Positions 1 through 8,267 of a DNA stretch of 64,000 nt are shown piece after piece; the first letter of the stretch is position 1, and the number at the start of each line of letters is the position of its first letter. The position numbers were made by a program, and so were the translations under genes. A model generated the notes under the pieces. That model was not told the origin of the DNA. It ran no database searches and saw only the letters and a list, made by a program, of their open reading frames with translations. This DNA is from Schaalia sp. HMT-172 (GTDB lineage: Bacteria > Actinomycetota > Actinomycetes > Actinomycetales > Actinomycetaceae): contig NZ_CP130058.1 of the NCBI RefSeq assembly GCF_030644365.1, forward strand, positions 1,674,001 to 1,738,000. Reading direction: 5' to 3'.

Positions 1-425
1 CGCACGGCGCCGCCGTTGCCGCAGTACAGGCCCTCGGTCCCCTCGCGCACGACGACGAAGTCGATGTCGCCGGGGTTGGCCAGGGGGCTGGGCACGCCTT
101 CGTAGTACTTGGAGGGGCGCAGGTTCACGTAGTGGTCAAGGGCGAAGCGCAGCTTGAGGAGGAGGCCGCGTTCGAGGACGCCGGAGGGGACGGAGGGGTC
201 GCCGACCGCGCCGAGGAGGATGACGTCGTGGCGTTTGATGGCCTCGAGGTCCTCGTCGGTGAGGGTGTCACCGGTGGCGTGCCAGCGCGCCGCCCCCAGG
301 TCGAAGTGAGTCGTTGAGTAGTCGATACCCTTATCCGCCAGGACGCGGTCAAGAACCTTGAGGCCCTCGGGGACGATTTCCTTGCCGATGCCGTCGCCGG
401 GGATTACTGCGATGTTCAGTGTCAT
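1..425 (-). CDS. leuB: 3-isopropylmalate dehydrogenase (partial, N-terminal part)
   Basis: Oxidises and decarboxylates 3-isopropylmalate in leucine biosynthesis, in the cytoplasm. The visible N-terminal ~141 residues begin [20 protein letters not shown], the typical LeuB/isocitrate-dehydrogenase opening, and contain a [11 protein letters not shown] motif and [13 protein letters not shown], the substrate-binding arginine region. The gene runs off the left edge, so the C-terminal part is missing from this view. The ATG at 425 is the only sensible start. In many actinobacteria leuB lies close to ilvBNC; here a sialidase and a glycosyltransferase gene separate them. The family could also include tartrate dehydrogenases, but the ilv context favours LeuB. 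Confidence 0.93.
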   Translation of the reverse strand, partial: MTLNIAVIPGDGIGKEIVPEGLKVLDRVLADKGIDYSTTHFDLGAARWHATGDTLTDEDLEAIKRHDVILLGAVGDPSVPSGVLERGLLLKLRFALDHYVNLRPSKYYEGVPSPLANPGDIDFVVVREGTEGLYCGNGGAV

Positions 426-511
426 GACTCCATCTTCCCCCGACCGCGCGCGCCGGGTTGCTGTCGTTCCAACCCGTGGTCCGTTTGCGCCGTGACGTGC
501 CCCATAGACGA

Positions 512-552
512 GGCCGAGGCCGGGAGGGCGCCACGCTCCCCCAGCCTCGGCC
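512..552 (-). terminator. Hairpin downstream of the sialidase gene
   Basis: A 9-bp perfect stem (GGCCGAGGC / GCCTCGGCC) around an inner GGGAG/CTCCC pairing lies 17 bp past the sialidase stop. There is no strong T-run. It contains a one-mismatch copy of the recurrent 12-mer ACGAGGCCGGGG (at 508-519). Confidence 0.6.
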
Positions 553-568
553 GATGCACGGTGTCGGA

Positions 569-2815
569 TCAGACCCACGCGCCCGACGACGCGAAGTAGT
601 ACCAGCGTCCGGCGATACTCTGCCAGCCGGTGACCATCTGGCCGTCGGTACCAAAGTAGTACCAGGTGTAGCCGATCTGCTGCCAGCCGGTGAGCATAGC
701 GCCGGAGGGTGCCAGGTAGTACCAGGCCCCCACGTTCTGCCAGCCGGTGAGCATGGCTCCGGAGGTCGAGAAAAGGTACCAGTCGGAGCCGATCTGAGCC
801 CAGCCGGTCGCCATCGTTCCCGTGGCGGGGTCGAGGTAGTACCAGGTGGGGCCCGAGGCGAGCCAGCCGCTCACGCGGGCGCCGTAGGCGTTGTAGTAAC
901 TCCAGGCGCCATTGACCTTGTCCCAGCCGGTGACCATGTAGCCGTCGGCGCCGAAGCGGTAGGTGGCATCCCCGATGGTGATGGTCTGGTTGGCCGCGTA
1001 GCTGGAGTCTTCCAGCTGCCACTTCCAGCCTGAGCCGGTGTTCACCCAGTGCGCGGGGGTCACCGCGGGGGCAGGCTCAGGGGTCGGCTGCGGTTCCGGG
1101 GTCGGGTCCGGCGTGGGCTGCGGTTCCGGGGTGGGCTGCGGGGTGGGGGTGGGCTCCTCGCCGGGGTCGGTCAGGCCCAGGTAGGCGGCGTCCACGCGCA
1201 TGAACTCGATGTTCTTGTAGCCGCCGGACTCGTAGAGCAGGCCCCACGTGCCATCCCCGAGGGGGTGGAGCGTGGAGTAGGCCATCTCGCCGCTCTCGAA
1301 GACCTTGCCTTCGTTCCAGGTGAAGCCGTCGTCGTAGGAAACACGGATGGTGCCGTTGGCGCGGGCACTGGAGGAGTCGGCGTTGGAGAAGAGCAGGATG
1401 CGGGCGCGCGCGGAGCCCTCGGGGGCATCCGGGTAGGCGCGGACGATGGAGGCGTTGTTACGCGGGTCGGTCAGGTCCCAGTTGTGGCGGAAGGGACCCC
1501 ACGTCTGGCCGCCGTCGTAGGAGATGGCTTCGAGGCGCTGGCCCGCGGTGCCCTGCGTACGCGAGTTGAGCAGGAGGCGTCCGTCGGAGAGTTCGACGAC
1601 CTTGTTTTCGTCCGCGCTGCCCTCGGTGGGGGCTCCGGGCTTCCAGGTAACGCCGTGGTCATCAGAGTAGACGGAGACGGCCATGAGGGAGGTGGAGCCA
1701 GAGTTGGCGACGGCGTACTGCTGGATGAGGCGTCCGGCGTGGGCGCCGTAGCGCAGCTGGATGCCCTCGCCGGAGGAGGCGAAGCGGGTGAACCACTCGC
1801 CGGTGTGTCCCGCGGTGACCTGGTCGGTGATGGTGCGGTGGTTGGTCCAGGTTTCGCCGTTGTCGTGGGATTCGACGACGTGGGCGTGCAGGATGTTGCG
1901 CGCGGCGGGGTCGGTGCCCAGCTGCGACTGGAAGAGGCCCGCGTCGTAGGACTTCACGGAGAACAGGAAGATCGTCCCGGTGGTGCGGTCGACGACGAAG
2001 GAAGGGTCGGAGTAGCCGACCTTGGCCGCACCGGGCGTGCCGGCGAGGGCGGTCATAATGGGGGTCCAGGACTTGCCGCCGTCCTTGGAGATGCGGTAGA
2101 CGATGGAGTTGGCCTGGGGTGCGTCCTGGCAGGTGTCGGGGCGTCCGTCCCACGCGGCGATGATCCAGCCGTTGGTGGCGGTGGTCAGCGCAGGGATGCG
2201 GTGGCAGTTGAAGCCGGCGAGGCCGGGGGACGCGAGGCGAACCTTGTCTCCGATGGCGTAGTCGGTCGGGGTTTCGAGCGGGTCGGGCGCGGCCGGGCGC
2301 ACGCCCGCAGCAACGGTAATCCCGTCGGCGGCGGAGACGAAGCCACCGGCGATGACGTCGGTGCCGTTGCGGTCGCGCGTCGCCGCCCAGGTCGCGGAGG
2401 GAGTGAAGGAACCGGCCGCGACGTCCTCGGCGGTCACGGTGTGCGTTGCACTCGTGCACTGCTTGGTAGTGTGCGCGGCGAGGTTGTGCCAGCGGCAGTT
2501 GGGGGCGCCGGTCGTCAGGACGCCCGACAGGTTGGATTCCGTCGGGAAGACGGTGAGCGCACTGTCTGTGTTGTTGGTGTAGGTGAAGGTCACGGTCACG
2601 ACATCGCCGACGTACAGGGTGTCCCCGCCATCGTCGGTGCGCGTGGCGGTGACGGTGATGGGGGCCGAGCCTTCGTCGGTTGCCGAGGCCGTGGCGACGG
2701 CTGCGTCGCGGGTGTCACTGGAGGGGGCGGCCAGGGTGGGGGCCGTGAGGGTCGCGCACAGCAGCGCGGCTCCCGTGGCTGCCGCGAGGGCTCGCCCGTA
2801 GTGGCGGAGGGTCAT
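569..2815 (-). CDS. nanH: Secreted exo-alpha-sialidase (GH33) with C-terminal cell-wall-binding repeats
   Basis: Releases terminal sialic acids from host glycans outside the cell. 748 aa. A signal peptide covers residues 1-30 (hydrophobic core, cleavage near TLAAPSS). An N-terminal beta-sandwich-like region covers ~50-170. The six-bladed propeller shows the RIP arginine motif (HRIPAL, R206), five Asp-boxes (SKDGGKSW 243, SHDNGETW 316, SDDHGVTW 384, SYDGGQTW 432, SYDDGFTW 493) and the probable nucleophile Tyr in MAYSTL (Y513). A Pro/Thr/Glu linker (551-585) leads to about seven ~20-residue W..WYYF...G.M.TGW repeats (590-748), of the choline-binding/cell-wall-binding type, with no LPXTG. RBS GGAAGGA lies 6 nt before the ATG. 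The repeats suggest non-covalent surface retention. Confidence 0.93.
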   Translation of the reverse strand: MTLRHYGRALAAATGAALLCATLTAPTLAAPSSDTRDAAVATASATDEGSAPITVTATRTDDGGDTLYVGDVVTVTFTYTNNTDSALTVFPTESNLSGVLTTGAPNCRWHNLAAHTTKQCTSATHTVTAEDVAAGSFTPSATWAATRDRNGTDVIAGGFVSAADGITVAAGVRPAAPDPLETPTDYAIGDKVRLASPGLAGFNCHRIPALTTATNGWIIAAWDGRPDTCQDAPQANSIVYRISKDGGKSWTPIMTALAGTPGAAKVGYSDPSFVVDRTTGTIFLFSVKSYDAGLFQSQLGTDPAARNILHAHVVESHDNGETWTNHRTITDQVTAGHTGEWFTRFASSGEGIQLRYGAHAGRLIQQYAVANSGSTSLMAVSVYSDDHGVTWKPGAPTEGSADENKVVELSDGRLLLNSRTQGTAGQRLEAISYDGGQTWGPFRHNWDLTDPRNNASIVRAYPDAPEGSARARILLFSNADSSSARANGTIRVSYDDGFTWNEGKVFESGEMAYSTLHPLGDGTWGLLYESGGYKNIEFMRVDAAYLGLTDPGEEPTPTPQPTPEPQPTPDPTPEPQPTPEPAPAVTPAHWVNTGSGWKWQLEDSSYAANQTITIGDATYRFGADGYMVTGWDKVNGAWSYYNAYGARVSGWLASGPTWYYLDPATGTMATGWAQIGSDWYLFSTSGAMLTGWQNVGAWYYLAPSGAMLTGWQQIGYTWYYFGTDGQMVTGWQSIAGRWYYFASSGAWV

Positions 2816-2991
2816 CGTTGGTCCTTCCGGGGAGGAGTGTCAATGCGCGGAGGTTGAGCCGGAACTCACCCGCCGCAAGATTCATCATACAAATTTAGAT
2901 GCTGACTAACCACTTATACGAGAAACATCGCCCCACCTGTCGAACTCATTTACTCGACAATCATGCCAATGAGGGCCCTCGTGCCACTCCA

Positions 2992-4179
2992 TCACCCCTT
3001 GGCTCTCCCCTCGAAAACCAACCGACGGTAAGCCTCCTCGAGGCGAGCCACGCAGGCGCGAATGTCATACCACTCACCGACACGCCGATAGCGGCGCGCC
3101 TCGCACTGCCGTCCAACAGGCCCTCGATCGATCCAGACGTCAATCGCGCGGGCGAGCGCACGAGCATCCCCGGCCTCGAACACACTGTCCTCACTGAGGG
3201 CGAATTGACTGGTCGCCGTCAGCGGCCCCCGAGCGATGATGGGCACGACGCCATGGCGGAGCACCTCCAGGGCGCTGAGCCCCTCAACCTCGATGCGCGC
3301 CGCATGCACATACAAGGCACAGCTCGACGCTTCGCGCGCGAGCTCGTCCGCACTCATAAAGGCGAAACGGACCGGATGAGCGATCACCCCGCGCCGCAGG
3401 AGACGCCGAGCCGAGGCACGCAGGGAATGCTCGGTCGGACCACGTCCAGCGAAAGTCAGCTGGATCGAGCGCGCATGAGCGCTATGACGCAGGGCCCGCA
3501 AGATCGTTGCCTGGTCTTTTTCGCGCGAGAACCTGCCAACCACGAGGACGCGAACGACAGACGACTCCCCCACCTCGTGCCCACCACCACACACCTCCTC
3601 GCCGAGAGGCACGCCGTTCGATAGGAGCAGCAGGGGCGCTCGCACACGCAGCTTCGAGACTCGTTCATACACGGAGCGCGAGGGACACTGAACGAGGTCA
3701 CTGCGATTGAAGATCGCGCGTTTCCACAGCTCAAGGATCGCCCAATTGAGCGGCAAGGCGCGATCCAAGTAGACCGAGGCCGTCAGGTTTTCAGGATGAA
3801 TGTGATAGGTCGCAACGACGAGCACGCCCTGCCTGCGCGCATAGTGCGCGACGACCGCCTGCAGGCAGAAGGGTTCCTCGAGATGAACGACGTCCGCCCA
3901 GGCGAGCGCACGCTCTATCTCGCGGCGCTTCGCGCGGGCGAAGGCGTAGCCCTGTGAGGCGATGAGCGGACCAACGAGGGGGATGCGCAGGGGCGGCAGC
4001 ACATACTCGGGCATTCCAACACCGCAGTCGTCACCATCGCGGGGCAGCGCCGAGAGGACGCGCACGTGATGCCCATGCTCACGCAGAAGCGCGATCGTCC
4101 GCCGCGCGGAGGCGGCCAAGCCGTTCCCACGCGTGTACAGATCGTTGATGACGAAGAGGATTTTCAACGGCTGTTCCAT
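2992..4179 (-). CDS. Family 4 glycosyltransferase (GT-B fold)
   Basis: 395 aa, cytoplasmic or membrane-associated. It would transfer a sugar from a nucleotide-activated donor to a lipid or glycan acceptor; the acceptor cannot be read from the sequence. The N-terminal Rossmann-like half begins KILFVINDLYTRGNGLAASA, with the glycine-rich acceptor loop. The C-terminal half has VLVVGRFSREKDQATILRAL (donor-site entry) and the E-x7-E motif in IEVEGLSALE, both typical of GT4. It lies upstream of, and on the same strand as, the sialidase gene, with 176 bp between them, so co-transcription is possible but not shown. Alternatives within GT4 include mannosyl- or glucosyl-transferases for cell-envelope glycolipid or wall polysaccharide. 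Confidence 0.85.
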   Translation of the reverse strand: MEQPLKILFVINDLYTRGNGLAASARRTIALLREHGHHVRVLSALPRDGDDCGVGMPEYVLPPLRIPLVGPLIASQGYAFARAKRREIERALAWADVVHLEEPFCLQAVVAHYARRQGVLVVATYHIHPENLTASVYLDRALPLNWAILELWKRAIFNRSDLVQCPSRSVYERVSKLRVRAPLLLLSNGVPLGEEVCGGGHEVGESSVVRVLVVGRFSREKDQATILRALRHSAHARSIQLTFAGRGPTEHSLRASARRLLRRGVIAHPVRFAFMSADELAREASSCALYVHAARIEVEGLSALEVLRHGVVPIIARGPLTATSQFALSEDSVFEAGDARALARAIDVWIDRGPVGRQCEARRYRRVGEWYDIRACVARLEEAYRRLVFEGRAKG

Positions 4180-4301
4180 CGTCCCTCCCGAGCGATCCCA
4201 CCACCATTCTATGCCGACCTACTGGTCAGCACGAAGCCTTTCAGCACATCACCACAACACGTCCATATGTAAGCAATCACCATCAGTTGCCCACTAAGTA
4301 G

Positions 4302-4331
4302 TTACTGATAAACTTCGTTTGTCACTATATA
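4302..4331 (+). promoter_or_regulatory. Candidate promoter for the 52-codon secreted-peptide ORF
   Basis: TTACTG (4302-4307) and TATATA (4326-4331) are separated by 18 bp in an AT-rich stretch. They lie 15 bp upstream of the ATG at 4347. A -10-like TAGAAT on the other strand (4206-4211) may serve the divergent glycosyltransferase gene. Confidence 0.45.
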
Positions 4332-4346
4332 TCCCATAGGAAGAGA

Positions 4347-4505
4347 ATGATGCGCCCCTCCCGTCGAACCCTGACGCGCGTCGCGTCGGCCGCCGTCGCT
4401 TCCCTCGTGATCGTTGCACCGATCTCCACCGTTTCCAATGCGGACGCCCTCTCCCCCGCTTCCCTTCCGTGGACGAACGGCTCCGACGAAGCGGCGGCGA
4501 ACTAA
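4347..4505 (+). CDS. 52-aa predicted secreted peptide or remnant of a secreted protein
   Basis: This ORF is too short for routine gene finding. It starts ATG ATG, with AGGAAGAG as a ribosome-binding site a few bases upstream and a promoter-like sequence before that. The product begins MMRPSRRTLTRVASAAVASL, which is a good Sec signal peptide: a twin-Arg/basic N region, then a hydrophobic Ala/Val core, then a small-residue cleavage region near SNADAL. Only ~20 residues remain after cleavage, ending SLPWTNGSDEAAAN before TAA. It is followed by a strong bidirectional hairpin shared with ilvC. It could be a genuine secreted mini-peptide or the surviving 5' end of a larger deleted surface protein. 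No homologue is recognised. Confidence 0.5.
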   Translation: MMRPSRRTLTRVASAAVASLVIVAPISTVSNADALSPASLPWTNGSDEAAAN

Positions 4506-4555
4506 CCCTCGCGGGAACACAGTCGAACGTAACCCGCGCCTGTCAGCACAAAAGA

Positions 4556-4596
4556 GCCCCGACCTCGTCCCATATGCGTGAGAACGAGGCCGGGGC
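4556..4596. terminator. Bidirectional hairpin terminator, inverted pair of the ACGAGGCCGGGG motif
   Basis: The arms GCCCCGACCTCGT and ACGAGGCCGGGGC form a near-perfect stem between the convergent 52-codon ORF and ilvC. One arm is an exact copy of the recurrent 12-mer (4584-4595); the other has one mismatch (4557-4568). Confidence 0.8.
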
Positions 4597-4624
4597 TTGG
4601 GTCTATCCGAAACTACCCGTCAGA

Positions 4625-5650
4625 TCAGCGCGCGGCGCTGCCCTCGGTGTAGTCCTCGTCGGAGTCGGTCCAGCCGAAGGCCTTGCGCAGCTTCTGGCCG
4701 GTCTTCTCGATCGGATGAGCCTCTTCCTCGGCGCGCAGCGCCTTGAACTCGAGAGCGCCGTTATCCTGGTCCGCAATGAACTTGCGGGCGAAGGTGCCGT
4801 CCTGAATGTCGGCCAGGACAGCCTTCATGGCCTCCTTGGAGGACTCTCCAATGACGCGCGGGCCGGAGACGTAGTCGCCGTACTCGGCGGTGTCGGAGCA
4901 GGACCAACGCTGCTTCGTGATGCCGCCCTCGTTGATGAGGTCGACGATCTGCTTCATCTCGTGGCAGACCTCGAAGTAGGCGATCTCAGGCTGGTAACCA
5001 GCCTCGACCAGGGTCTCAAAGCCGGCCTGGATCAGGTGGGAGACGCCACCGCACAGGACGGCCTGCTCGCCGAACAGGTCGGTCTCGGTCTCTTCGGTGA
5101 AGGTCGTCTTGATGACGCCGGCGCGGGTGCCGCCGATGCCCTTTGCATAGGACAGAGCCAGCTCCCAGGCCTTGCCGGAGGCGTCCACCTCGACGGCGAC
5201 GACGTCCGGGGTGCCCTTGCCCTGCACGTAGGTCTCGCGGACCTTGTGGCCCGGGCCCTTGGGGGCGACCATGATGACGTCATGGCCGGCGGGGACCTCG
5301 ATGTAGCCGTAGCGGATGTTGAAGCCGTGCGCGAAGAGGAGGGCGGCGCCTTCCTTCAGGTTGGGGGCAATCTGCTCGGCGTAGACGTAGCGCTGGACCT
5401 GGTCGGGCAGCAGCACGGAGACGACGTCACCCTCGGCGACGGCCTCGGCCACGTCCTTGACCTCCAGGCCGGCGGCCTCAGCCTTGGCCCAGGAGGACGA
5501 ACCGGGGCGCAGGCCAACGACCACGTCAACTCCGGAATCCTTCAGGTTCAGCGCGTGCGCATGACCCTGCGAACCGTAACCGATGATGGCGACCTTCTTG
5601 GACTGGATCAGCGACAGGTCTGCGCCGTCGTCGTAGATGATTTCTGCCAT
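4625..5650 (-). CDS. ilvC: Ketol-acid reductoisomerase
   Basis: Isomerises and reduces acetolactate or acetohydroxybutyrate using NADPH and Mg2+, the second common step of valine and isoleucine synthesis. 341 aa, the usual length of class I enzymes. The N-terminal Rossmann [13 protein letters not shown] is followed by GLRPGSSS, whose Arg/Ser residues favour NADPH. The C-terminal knotted helical domain carries the metal-binding residues ([27 protein letters not shown]). Two in-frame ATGs lie at 5656 and 5650; AAGGAG is only 2 nt from the first and 8 nt from the second, so 5650 is preferred. The first ATG overlaps the ilvN stop (ATGA), which indicates translational coupling. Last gene of ilvB-ilvN-ilvC. 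Confidence 0.96.
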   Translation of the reverse strand: MAEIIYDDGADLSLIQSKKVAIIGYGSQGHAHALNLKDSGVDVVVGLRPGSSSWAKAEAAGLEVKDVAEAVAEGDVVSVLLPDQVQRYVYAEQIAPNLKEGAALLFAHGFNIRYGYIEVPAGHDVIMVAPKGPGHKVRETYVQGKGTPDVVAVEVDASGKAWELALSYAKGIGGTRAGVIKTTFTEETETDLFGEQAVLCGGVSHLIQAGFETLVEAGYQPEIAYFEVCHEMKQIVDLINEGGITKQRWSCSDTAEYGDYVSGPRVIGESSKEAMKAVLADIQDGTFARKFIADQDNGALEFKALRAEEEAHPIEKTGQKLRKAFGWTDSDEDYTEGSAAR

Positions 5651-5652
5651 TT

Positions 5653-6165
5653 TCATTTCTCCTTCAGTTGATCCGTGATCGAGCGCGACCCGCGGCCGAT
5701 GGCCACGGCGCCCGACTGGACGAGTTCGGTGACGCCGTAGGGCTCCAGGGCCCGCAGCAGCGCCTCCAGCTTGGGTAGGGAGCCGATCGATTCGATGACG
5801 ACCGACTCGGGTTGAACGTCGACGACGTGCGCGCGGAAAAGATCCACGATCTGCAGGACCGAGGTGCGACGGGTTTCGTCGGCCTGGACCTTCATGAGCA
5901 GCAGGCGCCGTTCGACGGAGTCTTCGGGTTCGAGCTCAACGACCTTGAGGACGTTGATGAGCTTGTTGAGTTGCTTGACGACCTGCTCGATGGGCGCGGA
6001 GTCTGCGTCCACGATGATGGTCATGCGGGAGATCTCGGGGTGCTCGGTCTCCCCCACGGTCAGCGACTTGATGTTAAAGGCGCGGCGGGCGAAAAGCGCG
6101 GCGACGCGGGTGAGCACGCCGGGCTTGTTTTCGACCAACACGGCCAGAGTGTGACGATTCGTCAT
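5653..6165 (-). CDS. ilvN: Acetolactate synthase small (regulatory) subunit
   Basis: Regulatory subunit that activates the IlvB catalytic subunit and normally confers valine feedback inhibition. 170 aa, typical length. An N-terminal ACT domain ([20 protein letters not shown], residues 5-24, and onward to about 80) is followed by a C-terminal ALS-SSU domain ([20 protein letters not shown]). The ATG shares its A with the ilvB stop codon (TGATG), and GGAGG lies just upstream inside ilvB, so translation is coupled. The 3' end overlaps the upstream ilvC ATG. Position and overlap give the classic ilvBNC operon of actinobacteria. Confidence 0.96.
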   Translation of the reverse strand: MTNRHTLAVLVENKPGVLTRVAALFARRAFNIKSLTVGETEHPEISRMTIIVDADSAPIEQVVKQLNKLINVLKVVELEPEDSVERRLLLMKVQADETRRTSVLQIVDLFRAHVVDVQPESVVIESIGSLPKLEALLRALEPYGVTELVQSGAVAIGRGSRSITDQLKEK

Positions 6166-7928
6166 CAGTCTTCCACCTCCCAGTCGGGCGCCATGCCCTT
6201 GGCGTAACGAATTTCATCGTTGGAGACGCCCGCGGCGACCATCGGCCAGACCATCGAGTCCTTGGACACGCGGAAGTCAATGAGGACGGGACGGTCGTTG
6301 ATCGACATGGCCCAGTCGATGGCCTCGTCCACCTCGTCGATGGAGCGCACCGTGCGCGCGGCCATCCCGTAGGCCTGCGCCAGCATCTCGAAGTTGGGGA
6401 TCTGCTCTCCCTCGACGGGGTTGAGCGTCGTGTTCGAGTAGCGCTTGCCGAAGAACAGTGACTGCCACTGGCGAACCATGCCCAGCACCGAGTTGTTAAT
6501 GAGGGCGACCTTGATCGGGATGTTGTTGATCGTGCAGGTGGCCAGCTCCTGGTTGGTCATCTGGAAGGAGCCGTCGCCGTCGATCGCCCACACGACCTTG
6601 TCGGGGACGCCGACCTGCGCGCCCATGGCCGAGGGGATGCAGTAGCCCATCGTGCCCGAGCCGCACGAGGAGATGAAGCTGCGCGGGTTGTCCAGCGTGA
6701 TGAACTGCGATGCCCACATCTGGTGCTGGCCCACACCCGTCACGTAGACGGCGTCGGGGCCGACCTTGTCGGAGAGCTTCTTGATGACTTCCTGGGGCGC
6801 CATCATGCCGTCGTCGGGTTCTGTCCACCCGATCGGATACTTGGTGCGCAGTCGGTCCAGGTAGCGCCACCATCCGGAGATGTCGGCCTTTCCGTCGGAC
6901 GAAGCCTGGGCGATCTCGTCGGTCAGGATCGGCAGGGCGGTCTTCAGGTCCGCGACAATCGGGATGTCGGCGTGGCGGTTCTTAGAGATCTCCGCGGCGT
7001 CGATGTCGATGTGGACGACGGTCGCGCGCGGCGCGAAGGAGTCGAGGCGGCCGGTCACGCGGTCGTCGAATCGGGCTCCGAGGGCGACGATCAGGTCCGC
7101 GCGCTGCAGGGCGCCGACGGCGGCAACGGTGCCGTGCATACCGGGCATGCCCAGGTTGTGGCGATCGGAGTCGGGGAAGGCACCGCGCGCCGTCAGGGTG
7201 GTGACCACGGGGGCGTTGGTGGCCTCGACCAGGGCGGACAGGGCCTCGGTCGCGCCGCCGCGGATCACGCCGCCACCGACGTAGAGGACGGGGGCCTGAG
7301 CGTCCACGATCGCGCGGGCCGCGGCTCGCACCTGCTTCATGTTCGGGCGGTCGGCCACCTTGTAGCCGGGCAGGTCCAGGGTCGGGGGCCAGGAGAAGTC
7401 CATCTCCGAGACCTGGGCGGACTTGGTGATGTCCACGAGGACTGGGCCGGGCCGACCCGTGCCGGCCAGGTGGAAGGCCTCGGCGAGGCGCACGGGGATG
7501 TCCTGCGGATCCGTCACCAGGAATGAGTGCTTCGTGATGGGCATCGATGCACCCACGACGTCGGCTTCCTGGAAGGCGTCGGTGCCGATCAGGGAGGCGC
7601 CGACCTGGCCGGAGATGACGACGATCGGCACGGAGTCCATGCAGGCGTCACCCAGGGCAGTCAGCACGTTCGTCGCGCCGGGGCCCGAGGTGACGAGCGC
7701 GCAGCCAACCTTGCCGGTAGCAAGCGCGTACCCCTCGGCAGCGTGGCCCGCACCCTGCTCGTGTCGAACCAAAATGTGACGTATTGCCGTCGACGCCATC
7801 AGCGGGTCGTAGGTCGGCAGAATTGCTCCACCGGGCATGCCGAACACGTCGGTCACGCCCAGGGCCTCGAGGCTCGCCACGATAGCCTCGGCTCCAGTCA
7901 TACGGGTGGTGGTGCTCGTGTCGCTCAC
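6165..7928 (-). CDS. ilvB: Acetolactate synthase large (catalytic) subunit
   Basis: Thiamine-diphosphate and FAD enzyme that condenses two pyruvates to acetolactate, or pyruvate with 2-oxobutyrate. The start is taken as GTG at 7928 ([16 protein letters not shown]; 587 aa) because AGGA lies ~7 nt upstream; a longer open frame reaches 7988 but runs into the leader terminator. Landmarks are [12 protein letters not shown], the catalytic glutamate in [14 protein letters not shown], the FAD-binding middle domain (residues ~190-340), and the ThDP/Mg2+ motif [14 protein letters not shown]. Overlaps ilvN by one base. Expression is probably controlled by the leader peptide and terminator at 7964-8102. 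Confidence 0.96.
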   Translation of the reverse strand: MSDTSTTTRMTGAEAIVASLEALGVTDVFGMPGGAILPTYDPLMASTAIRHILVRHEQGAGHAAEGYALATGKVGCALVTSGPGATNVLTALGDACMDSVPIVVISGQVGASLIGTDAFQEADVVGASMPITKHSFLVTDPQDIPVRLAEAFHLAGTGRPGPVLVDITKSAQVSEMDFSWPPTLDLPGYKVADRPNMKQVRAAARAIVDAQAPVLYVGGGVIRGGATEALSALVEATNAPVVTTLTARGAFPDSDRHNLGMPGMHGTVAAVGALQRADLIVALGARFDDRVTGRLDSFAPRATVVHIDIDAAEISKNRHADIPIVADLKTALPILTDEIAQASSDGKADISGWWRYLDRLRTKYPIGWTEPDDGMMAPQEVIKKLSDKVGPDAVYVTGVGQHQMWASQFITLDNPRSFISSCGSGTMGYCIPSAMGAQVGVPDKVVWAIDGDGSFQMTNQELATCTINNIPIKVALINNSVLGMVRQWQSLFFGKRYSNTTLNPVEGEQIPNFEMLAQAYGMAARTVRSIDEVDEAIDWAMSINDRPVLIDFRVSKDSMVWPMVAAGVSNDEIRYAKGMAPDWEVED

Positions 7929-7963
7929 CAGTCGTCCTCTCAATCGTTGGGACCGTCTTAAAG

Positions 7964-8005
7964 AAAAAACCCCGTCAAGTCCGGCCAAACAGCGCGGATG
8001 CGGGG
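7964..8005 (-). terminator. ilv operon attenuator (rho-independent terminator in the leader)
   Basis: Read on the minus strand, CCCCG..TCCG pairs with CGGA..CGGGG and is followed by TTTTTT (7964-7969), a canonical intrinsic terminator placed 36 bp upstream of the ilvB GTG and 26 bp after the leader-peptide stop. This is the geometry of a translation-controlled attenuator. The competing antiterminator fold was not modelled. Confidence 0.75.
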
Positions 8006-8030
8006 AAAAGGCGTGCGATCCATCCTCTCG

Positions 8031-8102
8031 TTACGCGGCAGGCATCGCACGCCCAGGTACGATGACCAGGGCGAGGATTCCAATCTCACGAACGTTGAGC
8101 AT
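8031..8102 (-). CDS. ilvBNC leader peptide (23 aa)
   Basis: A 23-codon ORF begins MLNVREIGILALVIVPG and ends in PAA before TAA. Ten of residues 2-15 are Leu, Val or Ile, with an uninterrupted LVIV run at residues 12-15. It is followed by an intrinsic terminator and then ilvB. Ribosome stalling at the branched-chain codons when charged tRNAs are scarce would favour antitermination, as established for ilvBNC in Corynebacterium glutamicum. A weak -10-like TACGGT (8109-8114) lies 6 nt before the ATG, so the transcript may be leaderless at this peptide. No other function is implied; it is a regulatory ORF. Confidence 0.75.
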   Translation of the reverse strand: MLNVREIGILALVIVPGRAMPAA

Positions 8103-8267
8103 GTCAATACCGTAACTCGCCTGCGCGAGGCGCTCCAGACCATCTCATTGTGCGGACCATTAGGCCCCTCACGCCATCTAGGACGATGGCCTGAGATACA
8201 CAACACTAGAAGCTGGTTTAATTGACTCATAACACACATCGACAATTCACTACACGGAGATTTCATC

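Noticed and set aside
2899-3624. A 241-codon plus-strand frame
   Set aside because: Antisense to the GT4 gene, with atypical residues and no domain.
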